A DNA stretch of 64,000 bases from an uncultured Eggerthella sp. (lineage in GTDB: Bacteria; Actinomycetota; Coriobacteriia; Coriobacteriales; Eggerthellaceae): the NCBI GenBank assembly GCA_900542265.1, contig UQML01000010.1, forward strand, positions 1-64,000. Direction: 5' to 3'. The notes beneath the pieces were generated by a model, which was not told the DNA's origin, did no database searches, and saw nothing but the letters and a program-made list of their open reading frames with translations. Shown here piece by piece: positions 16,927 through 25,669 of the stretch (its first letter is position 1; each line of letters opens with the position of its first letter). Position numbers and translations under genes: made by a program.

Positions 16927-18045
16927 TCACATGCAAAGCAAAAAGACAACAAATGCAGCAATGATGAGCGCGAAACCAATAATGATAGCCCAGGTAGTCG
17001 GTCTTCCTAAGTTCATAGTCCACCCCACCCCAAAACGCTCAGGCACAAAGAGGCTCGCGTCGTCGCGATTCCAATAGAAAATGCCCAGTTTCCAGTAGCG
17101 GTCATCATCCACCGGCATCGTCTCAGGCTCTTCCATGCGGCGCAACAGCCGCGCACCGTTCTGCCCATAGATCATCGTGACCGCCATCACCGCCACCAGC
17201 ACGACAACCAGTATGACCAAAACGGGAAGCATTGCCTGTATCATGGTGATAACGCCCATGAACGACAACGCAATGATAGGTCCTAAAAACGAGAGCATGG
17301 TACCCAACCCCACAAGCATTATGCTCTGGACACGAGCGAATACCCCATAGGCCCAGGCACTCGCCGCAGGGCGCGCAGCATCGATGCCTTTCTTCGAGCG
17401 CAAGATGCTCCAATGCGAGAAGACAAAACAAGCATCTAGAAACACGACAGTCAGGAACGGGAAAGCGGCAGTGAGTGGTGTTTTCTCCACCCAATTACTC
17501 ACCTGTCCTGCCAGGTCGATATTGGTAGCAATGCGCTCAGGCATGAGCGGATAGCCAACGATGCAGATGAGCCCGGTGATAGCGATGGGAATCAGGAACA
17601 GGAGATCCCACTTCTGGGAAATTGGCCTTGGTGCAGGTTCTTCAGCAATAAAGCCAACACGCTTGGCCGACTGCGCCTTCCAACCCCGTGCCTGCTTAAG
17701 CGCAATCGTCTTTCGGCGGAAGTAAAGCATAAGCCCATAGCCTCCAAAGCACAGGACGAGCTCGGAGATGACGAGGGCAACAAGAAAGGTATGCTCGGGG
17801 TCGACAAGGATACATGCACCGCAAAGGGCGGTAAACACCAGCGTGGCCACGGACACAATACTAGTAAAAGAACGCTTGAGATGTTTAATGCCTGGGTCAC
17901 TCGAGGCAGCATCAGGGATGGTCACAGCAAAACACTCACGCTTTGGCATGAGATAGGGTGTTGCTGCTACAAGGACACCGGTAACGGGAACGAAAAGCAA
18001 TACGAGTCCCAACAGGGCATACATGGTTGGATCTATAGGCTGCAT
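16927..18045 (-). CDS. DUF1648/DUF5808 multi-pass membrane protein
   Basis: A 372-residue membrane protein with about nine hydrophobic helices. The middle (YPLMPERIATNIDLAGQVSN) resembles DUF1648, and the C-terminus (RYWKLGIFYWNRDDASLFVP then ERFGVGWTMNLG) is a DUF5808 signature. Such proteins often pair with YtrA-type GntR repressors, as here. The function is unknown. I chose ATG 18045, 4 nt after the GntR stop, with GAGG upstream; the longer frame overlaps the GntR gene. Confidence 0.82.
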   Translation of the reverse strand: MQPIDPTMYALLGLVLLFVPVTGVLVAATPYLMPKRECFAVTIPDAASSDPGIKHLKRSFTSIVSVATLVFTALCGACILVDPEHTFLVALVISELVLCFGGYGLMLYFRRKTIALKQARGWKAQSAKRVGFIAEEPAPRPISQKWDLLFLIPIAITGLICIVGYPLMPERIATNIDLAGQVSNWVEKTPLTAAFPFLTVVFLDACFVFSHWSILRSKKGIDAARPAASAWAYGVFARVQSIMLVGLGTMLSFLGPIIALSFMGVITMIQAMLPVLVILVVVLVAVMAVTMIYGQNGARLLRRMEEPETMPVDDDRYWKLGIFYWNRDDASLFVPERFGVGWTMNLGRPTTWAIIIGFALIIAAFVVFLLCM

Positions 18046-18049
18046 GTCC

Positions 18050-18568
18050 TCACACCCCTTGTGTGGAAGCATCAAAAGATAGACCTCCAAGGGCGCATTC
18101 TGCAGCATTTCCTGACGTGTAGTTCGAGCGTTTCTTAAAGCGCTTTACCGATGTGTCTTCACTCTTTTCCACCCCAACAACTCCATAGGCGCGAGCAGCC
18201 TGAGCAGCAGCACATTCGAGGAACTGCCCTCGCTTACCTCCGCACGCCCGGTAGGTAAGCGCCAACTTAAAAAGATCGTCTTCCATAGCCTCAAGTGCTT
18301 CGCGGTTTTTGTCGGCACGGCTTGCATCGTTCGGTTCACTTATAACAGCACCCGATCGTCCACGCATCTGAACATACCCTTCATCGCGCAAAACCGCATA
18401 GGCTTTATTTACGGTATGCAGATTGATCCCAAGATCACTTGCAAGCGAACGCACCGAAGGAAGCGACATGCCTGGTTCTAACTCGCCTGTGGCGATTTCG
18501 GCGATAATCTGATCATGAATTTGTTTGTACAACGGGTCAGATGAACATTCGTCTATAGAAACAATCAT
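18050..18568 (-). CDS. GntR-family (YtrA subfamily) transcriptional regulator
   Basis: A 172-residue repressor with an N-terminal GntR winged helix (IVSIDECSSDPLYKQIHDQI through LPSVRSLASDLGINLHTVNK, residues 1-75) and a short helical tail rather than a large effector domain, as in the YtrA subfamily. ATG 18568 follows AGGAAGG. It leads an operon with a DUF1648/5808 membrane protein and a CPBP protease. A 27-bp inverted repeat at 18593-18619 immediately upstream is its probable operator. Confidence 0.88.
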   Translation of the reverse strand: MIVSIDECSSDPLYKQIHDQIIAEIATGELEPGMSLPSVRSLASDLGINLHTVNKAYAVLRDEGYVQMRGRSGAVISEPNDASRADKNREALEAMEDDLFKLALTYRACGGKRGQFLECAAAQAARAYGVVGVEKSEDTSVKRFKKRSNYTSGNAAECALGGLSFDASTQGV

Positions 18569-18592
18569 AACGACCAGTCCCTTCCTTTGCAT

Positions 18593-18619
18593 AAATGTTC
18601 TATATAATATAGAACATTT
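18593..18619. promoter_or_regulatory. Probable GntR/YtrA operator
   Basis: Perfect 12-nt arms (AAATGTTCTATA/TATAGAACATTT) around TAA, 25 nt upstream of the GntR start. The A+T-rich centre could also contain the -10 element, so binding would block transcription of the operon. Confidence 0.75.
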
Positions 18620-18685
18620 TAGAAAGGTAATTGTGCTATGTCAAATAGAACAATAAGAAGAAACCCATCCTATACAACGAGATTT

Positions 18686-19942
18686 TCATCGAGTATCATC
18701 CAACAGCCATCCTATAAGGCTTAGAATCGCAATTCCTGATTTGGTCATTCCCCAATAGAGAGAGTCACGCGTGAGCACGATCTTCGGAAAGGAATCATGT
18801 ATGGCCTCTAGGCTTTTGAGCTCGCGTTCGAAGGTTTTTTCTTCCACAATATTACTGCTGACCTGAATGTAGAGACGCTCGTTTTGTCGGTCAGCCACGA
18901 AGTCAACCTCACCAGAAGATCCAGCACCTACATGCACTTCGTATCCACGTCTTCTCAACTCACAGAACACGACGTTCTCCAACTGATAACCAATGTCTTG
19001 GGGTCTAAATCCGATCTCACGATTTCGTAGACCGGTGTCGGGTGCGAATAGCTTCTGCATCGGCTGGAGAACCGTCTTGCCAGCAACGCCCTCCTGCTCG
19101 CAGCGCGATACAAGGAAGGCTCGGCGAAGGGCACCCAGGTAAGAATCAACCGTGGCAGGATTGGTCTTTCTTCCCATGCTTGTAAGGGTGTCGGCGATCT
19201 TGCGTGACGAGAACAAGCTTCCAGATGTCGAATAGACGTAGCGAACGAGCTTTTCCAACAGGTCGATATCCCGCAGATCGAATCGCTTCGCAACATCATT
19301 AAGGATCACCGTATCATGGATGGCCGTCAGTTCCTTCATCACGAATTCCTCTTCGAAACCTGGTCTGTCAAAGAGGCCAGGCATGCCACCATACCTGACA
19401 TAGCGGGAGAAGAGATCTTCTTGCGAAAGCTCGTTCGCGCAAGGGTCGGCGGCATGCGAGAAATCCACGTACTCCGAAAAAGACAAGGGCCATACGGACA
19501 CCTCGATATAGCGTCCAGAAAGGTAAGTGGCGAGGTCAGACGACAACAAAAACGCGTTCGAGCCAGTTAGGTAGATGTCCGCCACCTGCTCCGTGTGGAG
19601 CCGGCGTATCACCTTCTCCCAGCCTGGCACCTCTTGCACTTCGTCAAGGAACACGTAAAAAGGGCTAGATTGCCTGCACTTGGTAAGCGCATGGTAAAGG
19701 AGGTCATCCAGCCAGGCACTTGTCGGTTCGAGCGGAGTATCAAAGCTGTCAAGCTTTTTGTAAAGAACGTTTTCTTCGGGAACGCCTTTAGCTAATAGGC
19801 GCTCTGCAAGCATGCGAAGCAATGAAGACTTCCCGCAACGACGCACCCCGCTCAGCACTTTGATGGGATCGGTGTCCAAATACGAATCAAGAAGAACGTC
19901 ATAGGTTGGCCGTGGAAGAAGCTTACTCTCATTCTCTGCCAT
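18686..19942 (-). CDS. DUF4143 AAA ATPase, GVRRCGKS type
   Basis: A 418-residue ATPase with Walker A VLSGVRRCGKSSLLRM, Walker B YVFLDEVQEVPGWE and the sensor-like LTGSNAFLLS, followed by the DUF4143 region. The nuclease-like site is altered: SSGEVDFVADRQ is intact, but the usual EVK is replaced by IQVSSN, so if this family cleaves DNA this member may not. ATG 19942 has AAAGGGG; the longer frame adds 13 residues. It stands alone, G+C-richer than the 13.7-kb paralogue, with imperfect repeats in its promoter (19959-20020). Confidence 0.9.
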   Translation of the reverse strand: MAENESKLLPRPTYDVLLDSYLDTDPIKVLSGVRRCGKSSLLRMLAERLLAKGVPEENVLYKKLDSFDTPLEPTSAWLDDLLYHALTKCRQSSPFYVFLDEVQEVPGWEKVIRRLHTEQVADIYLTGSNAFLLSSDLATYLSGRYIEVSVWPLSFSEYVDFSHAADPCANELSQEDLFSRYVRYGGMPGLFDRPGFEEEFVMKELTAIHDTVILNDVAKRFDLRDIDLLEKLVRYVYSTSGSLFSSRKIADTLTSMGRKTNPATVDSYLGALRRAFLVSRCEQEGVAGKTVLQPMQKLFAPDTGLRNREIGFRPQDIGYQLENVVFCELRRRGYEVHVGAGSSGEVDFVADRQNERLYIQVSSNIVEEKTFERELKSLEAIHDSFPKIVLTRDSLYWGMTKSGIAILSLIGWLLDDTR

Positions 19943-19958
19943 TGCTAACCCCTTTGCA

Positions 19959-20020
19959 AAAGTGACAATTACGATTATCACTTTAGGGTTATATCAACAA
20001 AGTGTCAATCATAATTCACA
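19959..20020. promoter_or_regulatory. Repeats upstream of ATPase gene
   Basis: AAAGTGACAAT (19959-19969) faces ATTATCACTTT to make a near-perfect inverted repeat, and AAAGTGTCAAT recurs 40 bp away at 19999. The block lies just upstream of the ATPase start at 19942. The motif resembles the TTGTCAAT repeats 39 bp apart upstream of the ATPase pseudogene at 61178. No gene is convincing in 20020-20210. Confidence 0.5.
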
Positions 20021-20210
20021 CATTGCTTATATCGATGATACCTTCCGCGTCGCCGGAAGATGGCACAGCAGTAGCGCCTTCCTTATCCTTAAGCTACCTG
20101 ATGTTTACTGAACCAGCATCTGGACAGAACGGTTCCGACTACGAACAGTGCCGCATAGAAGATCGCCAACGCAGAATAGGCATGCTATGTGCGCCCCTTT
20201 TCGAAATATT

Positions 20211-20573
20211 TTACGAAAAGTAAGCTATAGTCGTTCCTATGTCGCCATCGATCAGGATGCTCCGATCGGCAATGGCGCGCGAAGAGCATGCTTCTCCCCT
20301 GTTCACACAGGCGTAGGTTGCCTCGCTATTGGATTTAACGGCATCCCAGAACGGATATTTGATTATCACAGGCGTGTTGTTACCGACACCCAGTTCCAGG
20401 TAGAGCACCTTGCCGCTTGCACCTACCAGAACGGCGTCGCACTCACTGATGGCCTCGGCGAGCGCCAGCGCAGCCTGATCAGCGGGCACCTCGATACCCC
20501 TTACCAAGGCAGTATCATGCCTCGCACATGAATATCCTCCATCAGAAAACGTATTACCCGAAAAGAAGCTCAT
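20211..20573 (-). pseudogene. Sirtuin (SirTM-like) gene with catalytic core deleted
   Basis: A 120-residue frame that joins the N-terminus of a macrodomain-associated sirtuin (ALAEAISECDAVLVGAS, where a GAGxS NAD-binding loop should continue) directly to its C-terminus (LELGVGNNTPVIIKYPFWDA and INRGEA-like CVNRGEACSSRAIADRSILI). About 150-200 residues with the catalytic histidine, zinc cysteines and NAD pocket are missing, in frame. It overlaps the macrodomain gene by 20 nt. In related operons the sirtuin ADP-ribosylates a lipoylated GcvH-like protein; here it cannot. Confidence 0.7.
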
Positions 20574-21351
20574 GGTAAATATCCTCGTCTTTTTGTCCGA
20601 AAACGTTGAATATCACATGGATGTCAGATTCGTTGCGATCAAGCCAATTTCGAACCGCCTTCACGGCGATCTCTGCCGCATCGCCTTGAGGAAACCCGAA
20701 GACCCCCGTGCTTATGCAGCAAAAAGCAATGCTCTTGGCTCCGAGCGCTTTCGCAGCATCAAGACAGCTTCGATAAGAACATGTGAGCAGTCCCCTATCA
20801 CTCTCGGTCGGAGTGCCATTTGCGATCGGCCCCACCGTATGGATGATCCACTTCGATGGGAGGTTATAGGCACTTGTCACCTTTGACATGCCTGTTGGCT
20901 CAGGATACCCCTGCTCACGCATGATGCGGCTGCATTCAGCACGCAGCTGGACTCCCGCGAACGTGTGGATCGCATTGTCAATGCAGAAATGTCCCGGGAT
21001 CCAGCATCCGAGCATTCGCGAGTTGGCGGCGTTCACGATAGCATCAGCCCCAAGCGTTGTGATATCTCCGCGCCACAGGCTGATGCGGCTGTCCAAGGAT
21101 GTGCGCGGCAGCACGTCCGCATCGGTAATACCAGCATGTGAGATGCGCTCACTTAGCATCCTATCCTGCGCGTCGAGGATATCTTCGGGTACCGGCATCG
21201 GCTCGCGCACGTTCACGAGGTCGCGGTACAAACAGAAGAGCTTGTCCACATCGCCGCAGGCATCACAGATCATCCTGTTTGCCCCTTTTTCGCCGTAGCG
21301 CTCTTCTGCAAAGAACCTCACGCAGCAGGTCAGATCATCACTCACTGTCAT
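20554..21351 (-). CDS. Zinc-dependent macrodomain ADP-ribosylhydrolase
   Basis: A 265-residue protein-ADP-ribose hydrolase. The N-terminal third is the helical region of Zn-Macro proteins. The macrodomain follows (LWRGDITTLGADAIVNAANS) with the zinc-binding stretch GCWIPGHFCIDNAIH (Cys, His, Cys) and the later loop CISTGVFGFPQ. It removes mono-ADP-ribose placed by the partner sirtuin in extended lipoylation operons. ATG 21351 has AGGAG; the upstream extension is arginine-rich and atypical. The sirtuin partner is gutted, and no lipoyl-carrier or ligase gene is present here, so the enzyme is stranded. Confidence 0.88.
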   Translation of the reverse strand: MTVSDDLTCCVRFFAEERYGEKGANRMICDACGDVDKLFCLYRDLVNVREPMPVPEDILDAQDRMLSERISHAGITDADVLPRTSLDSRISLWRGDITTLGADAIVNAANSRMLGCWIPGHFCIDNAIHTFAGVQLRAECSRIMREQGYPEPTGMSKVTSAYNLPSKWIIHTVGPIANGTPTESDRGLLTCSYRSCLDAAKALGAKSIAFCCISTGVFGFPQGDAAEIAVKAVRNWLDRNESDIHVIFNVFGQKDEDIYHELLFG

Positions 21352-21491
21352 CGCTTCGCTCCTCCTTGATCGCCTCGTGCGCATAGCAATGTTTCGTCCT
21401 ATCTTAGAGCTTGCCGTTGTCCTTCGATGACATGAATAGTAAGATGCCAGGTATTAGAAAGGAAGTAGGCACTATAAAGTGCTGTAGGCGC

Positions 21492-21779
21492 TCACAATAA
21501 GAAGCCCCGCTCCTTCGCATAGCCCAGAGCGCTCTTCCCGAACGTGCGTGCAATGGTAGAAAACGACTCATCGAACGCAGTATCTTCATCAGCATCTGCT
21601 AAATGCTCGCAGACAAAGCCGACCGTTCCTGCTGCCATAAAATCCAGCACGGACTCATCTGCCGCTTCCATCTTTTCTAGATCTATACGAAGCTCAGTGA
21701 TCCACAAGTTCTTCAGCACTCCTTCAAGATGCTTCCGAATCCGGGGATGAGCTCGGGCGATCTTGGCGATGATGCGCAT
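21492..21779 (-). pseudogene. C-terminal fragment of a TetR-type regulator
   Basis: A 95-residue frame whose sequence (HLEGVLKNLWITELRIDLEK through AADESVLDFMAAGTVGFVCEHL) resembles the ligand-binding half of TetR/AcrR proteins. The DNA-binding half is absent, and the upstream DNA is the 3'-truncated msrA. A deletion that joined the two is the simplest reading. The TetR assignment rests on pattern only. Confidence 0.5.
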
Positions 21780-22134
21780 GCGTGCCTTTGCTTAACTCGG
21801 ACACAACAATTGGCTCGTCTCGTTCGTCTGTCCAATAGATTCCCGTACGATATTGAGTGCCACGGTCATTGCCTTGGCGGTTCAGCGATGTGGGACCGAT
21901 AGTGCGCAAGTAGGCTTCCAGAAGAAGAGGCAAAGGAATGATCTCTTTATCGTAGACGACACGGACCGCTTCCGCTGCTCCTGTTTCGCCCGAACAAACC
22001 TCTTCGCAGGAAGGCTGAGGGGTGCTCGAATTCGCGTATCCCACTTCAGTCTGGATGATGCCAGGCAAGCGCTTGAGATAAGCTTCTGTTCCCCAGAAGC
22101 ATCCTCCTGCCAGCACGATCTCGCCTTTATCCAC
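21724..22134 (-). pseudogene. msrA: 3'-truncated peptide methionine sulfoxide reductase A
   Basis: The first 112 residues match MsrA, including the catalytic cysteine in GGCFWGTEAYLKRLPGI and the GTQYRTGIYW motif. After DEPIVVSELSK the frame leaves the family and reads about 24 unrelated residues in the overlapping TetR-fragment DNA. The C-terminal third, including the usual EYHQDYL region, is lost. The frame is probably inactive. It sits 3' to 5' against the TetR fragment, suggesting one deletion removed the msrA end and the TetR start. Confidence 0.75.
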
Positions 22135-22417
22135 GGTACCCCCCTTCGCAGAACTCCTCTTCGATCAAGCTTACACGGCACGTGGCAAAAAGATCAGTCA
22201 GCTGGTTATTGCTACTGAAGCGTTTAGGGCGAAACGAAAAAGCTTCAATTCCGAAAACACCGTTGATGCATAGAGCTTATGCCGAAGCCTTCGGACGACC
22301 AGCCTTTGGCGTAGAGAGCTTCCGGGCATTGATAGATTCAAGAGAACAGCGCCTCACGTTTTTCTGAAATGCGCGCCTTAGATATGAATCGCCTGTTATT
22401 TCCCAGGTGCAATTTCA

Positions 22418-22458
22418 TTCAAGAACAGCAGCGAACAGAAGGCTATCCTGTTCTTGAA
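22418..22458. other. Inverted repeat TTCAAGAACAG / CTGTTCTTGAA
   Basis: Perfect 11-bp arms (22418-22428, 22448-22458) with a 19-nt loop, in the 550-nt spacer between msrA and the pentapeptide-repeat gene, 14 nt before the EamA fragment. It may be an operator or a leftover promoter element. Apart from the transporter fragment I see no gene in 22135-22684. Confidence 0.45.
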
Positions 22459-22472
22459 AGGAAAGGCCTTAC

Positions 22473-22610
22473 ATGAATGAATCTTGTGCCGTCACGCCCT
22501 TCCCACTTTTCAAGGGAGAGCCGCTGAACGCGCCTATAATCCTAGGCTTAGCCATGACGATCGCCGGCCTTTTGCTGTCTCAAAAACGAAGCACGAGCAA
22601 AAGGACGTAA
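22473..22610 (+). pseudogene. C-terminal fragment of an EamA-type transporter
   Basis: A 45-codon frame with a good ribosome-binding site (GGAAAGG). Residues 13-37 (LFKGEPLNAPIILGLAMTIA then GLLLSQ) closely resemble the last helix of EamA/DMT transporters; the short start MNESCAV is unrelated. The first nine helices are missing, consistent with a deletion that left the original start region fused to the tail. Confidence 0.5.
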
Positions 22611-22684
22611 GTTGCAAGACTGATAGATCGGTTTTAGGATGATACAAATGAGTCTGTTCGGACACTATCGGCGAAAGGGACAGC

Positions 22685-23380
22685 ATGCACGTTATTCCCA
22701 GTTCAGCACAGGCTGCCTACGGCCAGGCATCATCGCCTTGCAAACTGGCCGCACCTCACATAGCCGCCTCTCTCGATGAGCTGCCCCTGAGCACTCTTTG
22801 CGATCCTAACCGCGGAACGCTTGAAGCCGTCGAATTCTGCGGGCTTCATACTACAGAAACGAGCTTCGACGAGCTTGAGGTTTCCAGCGGTCGCTTCTCT
22901 AATTGCCAGTTTCTTAGCTGCGACTTCACCGGTGCGCTTCTCGTTGATATCGCCTTCGAGGGTTGCGACTTCTCCAACAGCATATTCGACAGCGCCGCGT
23001 TCACGCGCTGTACATTCAACGATTGCAAGTTCGCTGGCGCCTCCTTCACCGAGGCGCTTTGGGAACAGGTGGCTGCAAAGGATTGCACGTTCGCCTACAG
23101 CGCCTTCAATCGATGTCTATGGAAAATCGTTTGGGCTCGCACCTGCGACTTCTCGTCAGCGGACATGACCGAAATGGAGCTGCACGGCATCTCGCTCGCA
23201 GACGACCGCTTTGTTGGAACGAGCTTCTTCCGCACGAAGCTCGTCGGCCTCGATTTCACATCATGCCAACTCGAAGGCATTGCCATATCGGATGCCATGA
23301 CCGAAGTATATGGCGCGAAGCTCGGGCTCTATCAGGCTGCAGCTCTGGCTCGACGCCTTGGTGTTATCATTGAGGAGTAG
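22685..23380 (+). CDS. Pentapeptide-repeat protein (Qnr-like)
   Basis: A 231-residue protein built of A(D/N)LXX-type pentapeptide repeats from about residue 45 to 205 (for example CQFLSCDFTGALL, CDFSNSIFDSAAF and CTFNDCKFAGASF), with a short Gly interruption, predicting a right-handed quadrilateral beta-helix. Its length and non-repeat tail are near those of Qnr proteins, which mimic DNA and protect gyrase. That role here is inference. AAAGGG precedes ATG 22685. G+C-rich codon use matches the surrounding block rather than the origin region. Confidence 0.85.
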   Translation: MHVIPSSAQAAYGQASSPCKLAAPHIAASLDELPLSTLCDPNRGTLEAVEFCGLHTTETSFDELEVSSGRFSNCQFLSCDFTGALLVDIAFEGCDFSNSIFDSAAFTRCTFNDCKFAGASFTEALWEQVAAKDCTFAYSAFNRCLWKIVWARTCDFSSADMTEMELHGISLADDRFVGTSFFRTKLVGLDFTSCQLEGIAISDAMTEVYGAKLGLYQAAALARRLGVIIEE

Positions 23381-23398
23381 CCAAGCCAGCCTCAAGTA

Positions 23399-24331
23399 TC
23401 ACAGGTGCTTCAAGTTCGTGCGATAGCAGCGCAGCTTGTCCTCTCCGATCTCCTCGATCACGCGGTCAAGCGTTGCAACGATTTGCGCACGTTGCTCAGG
23501 CAACCTTGCTTGCAGCATCACGGGATTCGATGCGCCGAGCATGGCGAATTCCACAGGAATTTCCAGTCCTTCCACAAGAGTCTTGATCTCTTGGTACTTC
23601 TCGATCTCCGTTTCTTCCTCCCAATTGCCAGCTATGATTTCTTGGTAAAGCTCGGAGTTCTCATAGATGGTAAGCATGTTCGCGCCGATAAGAGAAGGGT
23701 GCGTTTGATTGCAAACCGCCGCCGTGAGCCGAGCGCCTTCGATGCCGCGCCTTTTCCCTGAGATGCCCGCAAGGTAGAAAAACGCATAGGCGATATTCGC
23801 CGCATCGAGTCGTGCGCATTGAGCAACGATATCTTGCGCCTTGTATCCTTTGTTCATGAAGACAAGCGCTTTATCGTCTCCCGTTTCTATTCCGATGGTA
23901 AAGCCGGTATAGCCAACTTCGCGAAGCGCCGCAAGCTCCTCGTCAGTTTTTGAAGCAATATCGGTCACGCGCGCGAAGCAACCGATCGTCTTGCACGTTG
24001 GGAAGTGCTCGTGAATAAGGCCGGCAATCTCAAGTAAACGCTTTGCTTTCAGAGCAAACGGGTTTGCGCCTGCCAAGAAGACGCGACAGTGTTTGGGCGC
24101 TGGCAGACTGAAAAGGCGTGTCTCGATCTTCGATAGCGGATCGTGGAACCACGTCTGTGCCTCAATAAGATCGGACTCTATGGTAGAGAGTTCCGATGCT
24201 TTGAATTTGAAGGGGAGCTCGTCGTAGAGCGTGCAGAATTTGCAGTCGCGGTGCGTGCAGCCCGCAGTCGCTTCCAAGATGAGTGAATCAGCCTCATAAG
24301 GTGGTCTCCAGATAGTTCCCGTGTAGTGCAT
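23399..24331 (-). CDS. Radical SAM protein
   Basis: A 310-residue radical SAM enzyme. The iron-sulfur cysteines are in GCTHRDCKFCTLY, spaced CX4CX2C rather than the common CX3CX2C, as in a subgroup of uncharacterised radical SAM proteins. A barrel follows with the SAM-binding-like GFTIGIETGDD near the middle. The substrate is unknown. ATG 24331 (MHYTGTIWRPPYE) has AAGGAG; the longer frame adds 19 residues. It is divergent from the HxlR gene and shares its promoter region, so HxlR control is likely. Confidence 0.87.
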   Translation of the reverse strand: MHYTGTIWRPPYEADSLILEATAGCTHRDCKFCTLYDELPFKFKASELSTIESDLIEAQTWFHDPLSKIETRLFSLPAPKHCRVFLAGANPFALKAKRLLEIAGLIHEHFPTCKTIGCFARVTDIASKTDEELAALREVGYTGFTIGIETGDDKALVFMNKGYKAQDIVAQCARLDAANIAYAFFYLAGISGKRRGIEGARLTAAVCNQTHPSLIGANMLTIYENSELYQEIIAGNWEEETEIEKYQEIKTLVEGLEIPVEFAMLGASNPVMLQARLPEQRAQIVATLDRVIEEIGEDKLRCYRTNLKHL

Positions 24332-24412
24332 GATGTGCTCCTTGCCTCGGATTTCTTGAAGGATGGGTGGGCTTGTCGCATCCATCATGCAAATGAAGCT
24401 TTAGAATTGGAA

Positions 24413-24434
24413 GTACTGATATTTTTTGCAGTAC
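24413..24434. promoter_or_regulatory. Inverted repeat GTACTG-N10-CAGTAC, probable HxlR site
   Basis: Perfect 6-nt arms (24413-24418, 24429-24434) just upstream of the HxlR start and about 85 nt from the divergent radical SAM start. The GTAC-type arms and spacing suit an HxlR-family dimer. Confidence 0.55.
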
Positions 24435-24449
24435 ATAGGAGTTACGTCT

Positions 24450-24782
24450 ATGGCAAGAAGGAAGGGCGAAGAGGTAGAGCGCTGCAAATCGGTCTCCACG
24501 CTCCAGCGCATGATCGGTGGCAAATGGAAGATCGAAATACTCTTCTACATCGCGCTCAAGGATGTGCGACATTTCGGACAGCTTCGGCGCTGTATCGGCA
24601 ATATCTCCGAATCCACCCTCTCCAAACAGCTTAAGGAACTTGTCGAAGATGGTTTTCTTGAACGCATCGATTACGGCGAGGTGCCGCCGCGCGTCGAGTA
24701 CAAACTGACTGCCCAGGGCGAAAGCTTCATCCCCATCCTGTTAGCCATGAAGCAGTGGGGTGAAGACGAACTAGGATTGTGA
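24450..24782 (+). CDS. HxlR-family winged-helix regulator
   Basis: A 110-residue HxlR-type regulator with the family core IGGKWKIEILFYIALKDVRH, then FGQLRRCIGNISESTLSKQL and the wing RIDYGEVPPRVEYKLTAQG. A cysteine at residue 12, just before the DNA-binding domain, is placed like the redox-sensing cysteine of YodB/HypR-type members. AGGAG precedes ATG 24450. It is divergent from the radical SAM gene, with a candidate operator between them. The next gene downstream is the nucleotidyltransferase, 45 nt away. Confidence 0.9.
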   Translation: MARRKGEEVERCKSVSTLQRMIGGKWKIEILFYIALKDVRHFGQLRRCIGNISESTLSKQLKELVEDGFLERIDYGEVPPRVEYKLTAQGESFIPILLAMKQWGEDELGL

Positions 24783-24827
24783 CGATTCGCCTCTATCGTA
24801 AACTAACAAGAAAGAAAGGCTGCACCC

Positions 24828-25523
24828 GTGGATATTGATGCTTGGATGAACGATTTTATCGACCAATTAAAGACCGAGTTCAAAGAGAGACTCGTACTTG
24901 TTGGGCTGCAAGGGAGCAGGGCTCGGGGCGAACAACGCGAAAATAGCGATATCGATATCGTGGTCGTTATAGAAGACCTAAACGCCGATGACCTCACCTC
25001 ATATCGCGGCGTCATCCAAAAGATGCCGCATGCCGAGCTTGCTTGCGGATTCATCGGATCGCCTGACGTACTTGCAGCTTGGCCACGACATGATGTGTTC
25101 AACCTGGTGAACGACACTGATATCAGATACGGTTCATTCGACTTTATGGACACAGAATTCACCGCCGAGGATGCAAAGCTTGCAGCTGATGCGTGCGCGT
25201 CCGAGATCTACCACGCGCTTTGCCATACAGCAGTGTTCGAGCCAAACATGCTTCCAGACCTATTGCAAAGCTGCTTGAAGTCAGTATTCTTCGGGATTCG
25301 CGCAAAGCATTTTGCCCAAACGGGAGAGTTCGTGAACAGCCGCGCACAGCTACTGAACCTAGCAAATGACGATGAAAAGAAGCTCTTGCAAGCCTACAAC
25401 GGAGACGCACAGATGGATGACCAAGAACTTGCAAGCAGACTGCTTCAATGGTCCAATGATGCGCTAGCAGAATTAATGCCTGGAAGCGCATGGGTTGACG
25501 TATGCAAATTGCCAACCGAGTAA
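24828..25523 (+). CDS. Nucleotidyltransferase-domain protein
   Basis: A 231-residue protein with an N-terminal polymerase-beta-like nucleotidyltransferase domain: LVGLQGSRARGEQRENSDID gives the G-S-x-x-x-G and D-x-D catalytic pattern (residues 25-45), with a further acidic strand later. The C-terminal half is helical, like substrate-binding or HEPN-type domains. It could adenylylate a small molecule or macromolecule; the target is unknown. The start is GTG 24828 after AAAGG. It may be cotranscribed with the HxlR gene. Confidence 0.82.
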   Translation: MDIDAWMNDFIDQLKTEFKERLVLVGLQGSRARGEQRENSDIDIVVVIEDLNADDLTSYRGVIQKMPHAELACGFIGSPDVLAAWPRHDVFNLVNDTDIRYGSFDFMDTEFTAEDAKLAADACASEIYHALCHTAVFEPNMLPDLLQSCLKSVFFGIRAKHFAQTGEFVNSRAQLLNLANDDEKKLLQAYNGDAQMDDQELASRLLQWSNDALAELMPGSAWVDVCKLPTE

Positions 25524-25669
25524 GCGCTGCAATAAATCCTAGCAGTGCTGTTAGGCATGAGGGTGGTAGCCGATGAGTTTTCTGCACGCCGTTTAAGCTA
25601 AGACTCATGAAGTTTCGCATGAATTGATCTGCAGGATGTCTGGAGGTGGCGGTATAATAAATTGTTAAT

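Noticed and set aside
20002..20531. Plus-strand frames over the ATPase promoter and sirtuin fragment
   Set aside because: No motif, overlap with recognisable remnants on the other strand, and no ribosome-binding site.
22182..22367. 61-codon plus-strand frame between msrA and the pentapeptide gene
   Set aside because: No recognisable domain and no convincing ribosome-binding site; could be debris but not supportable.
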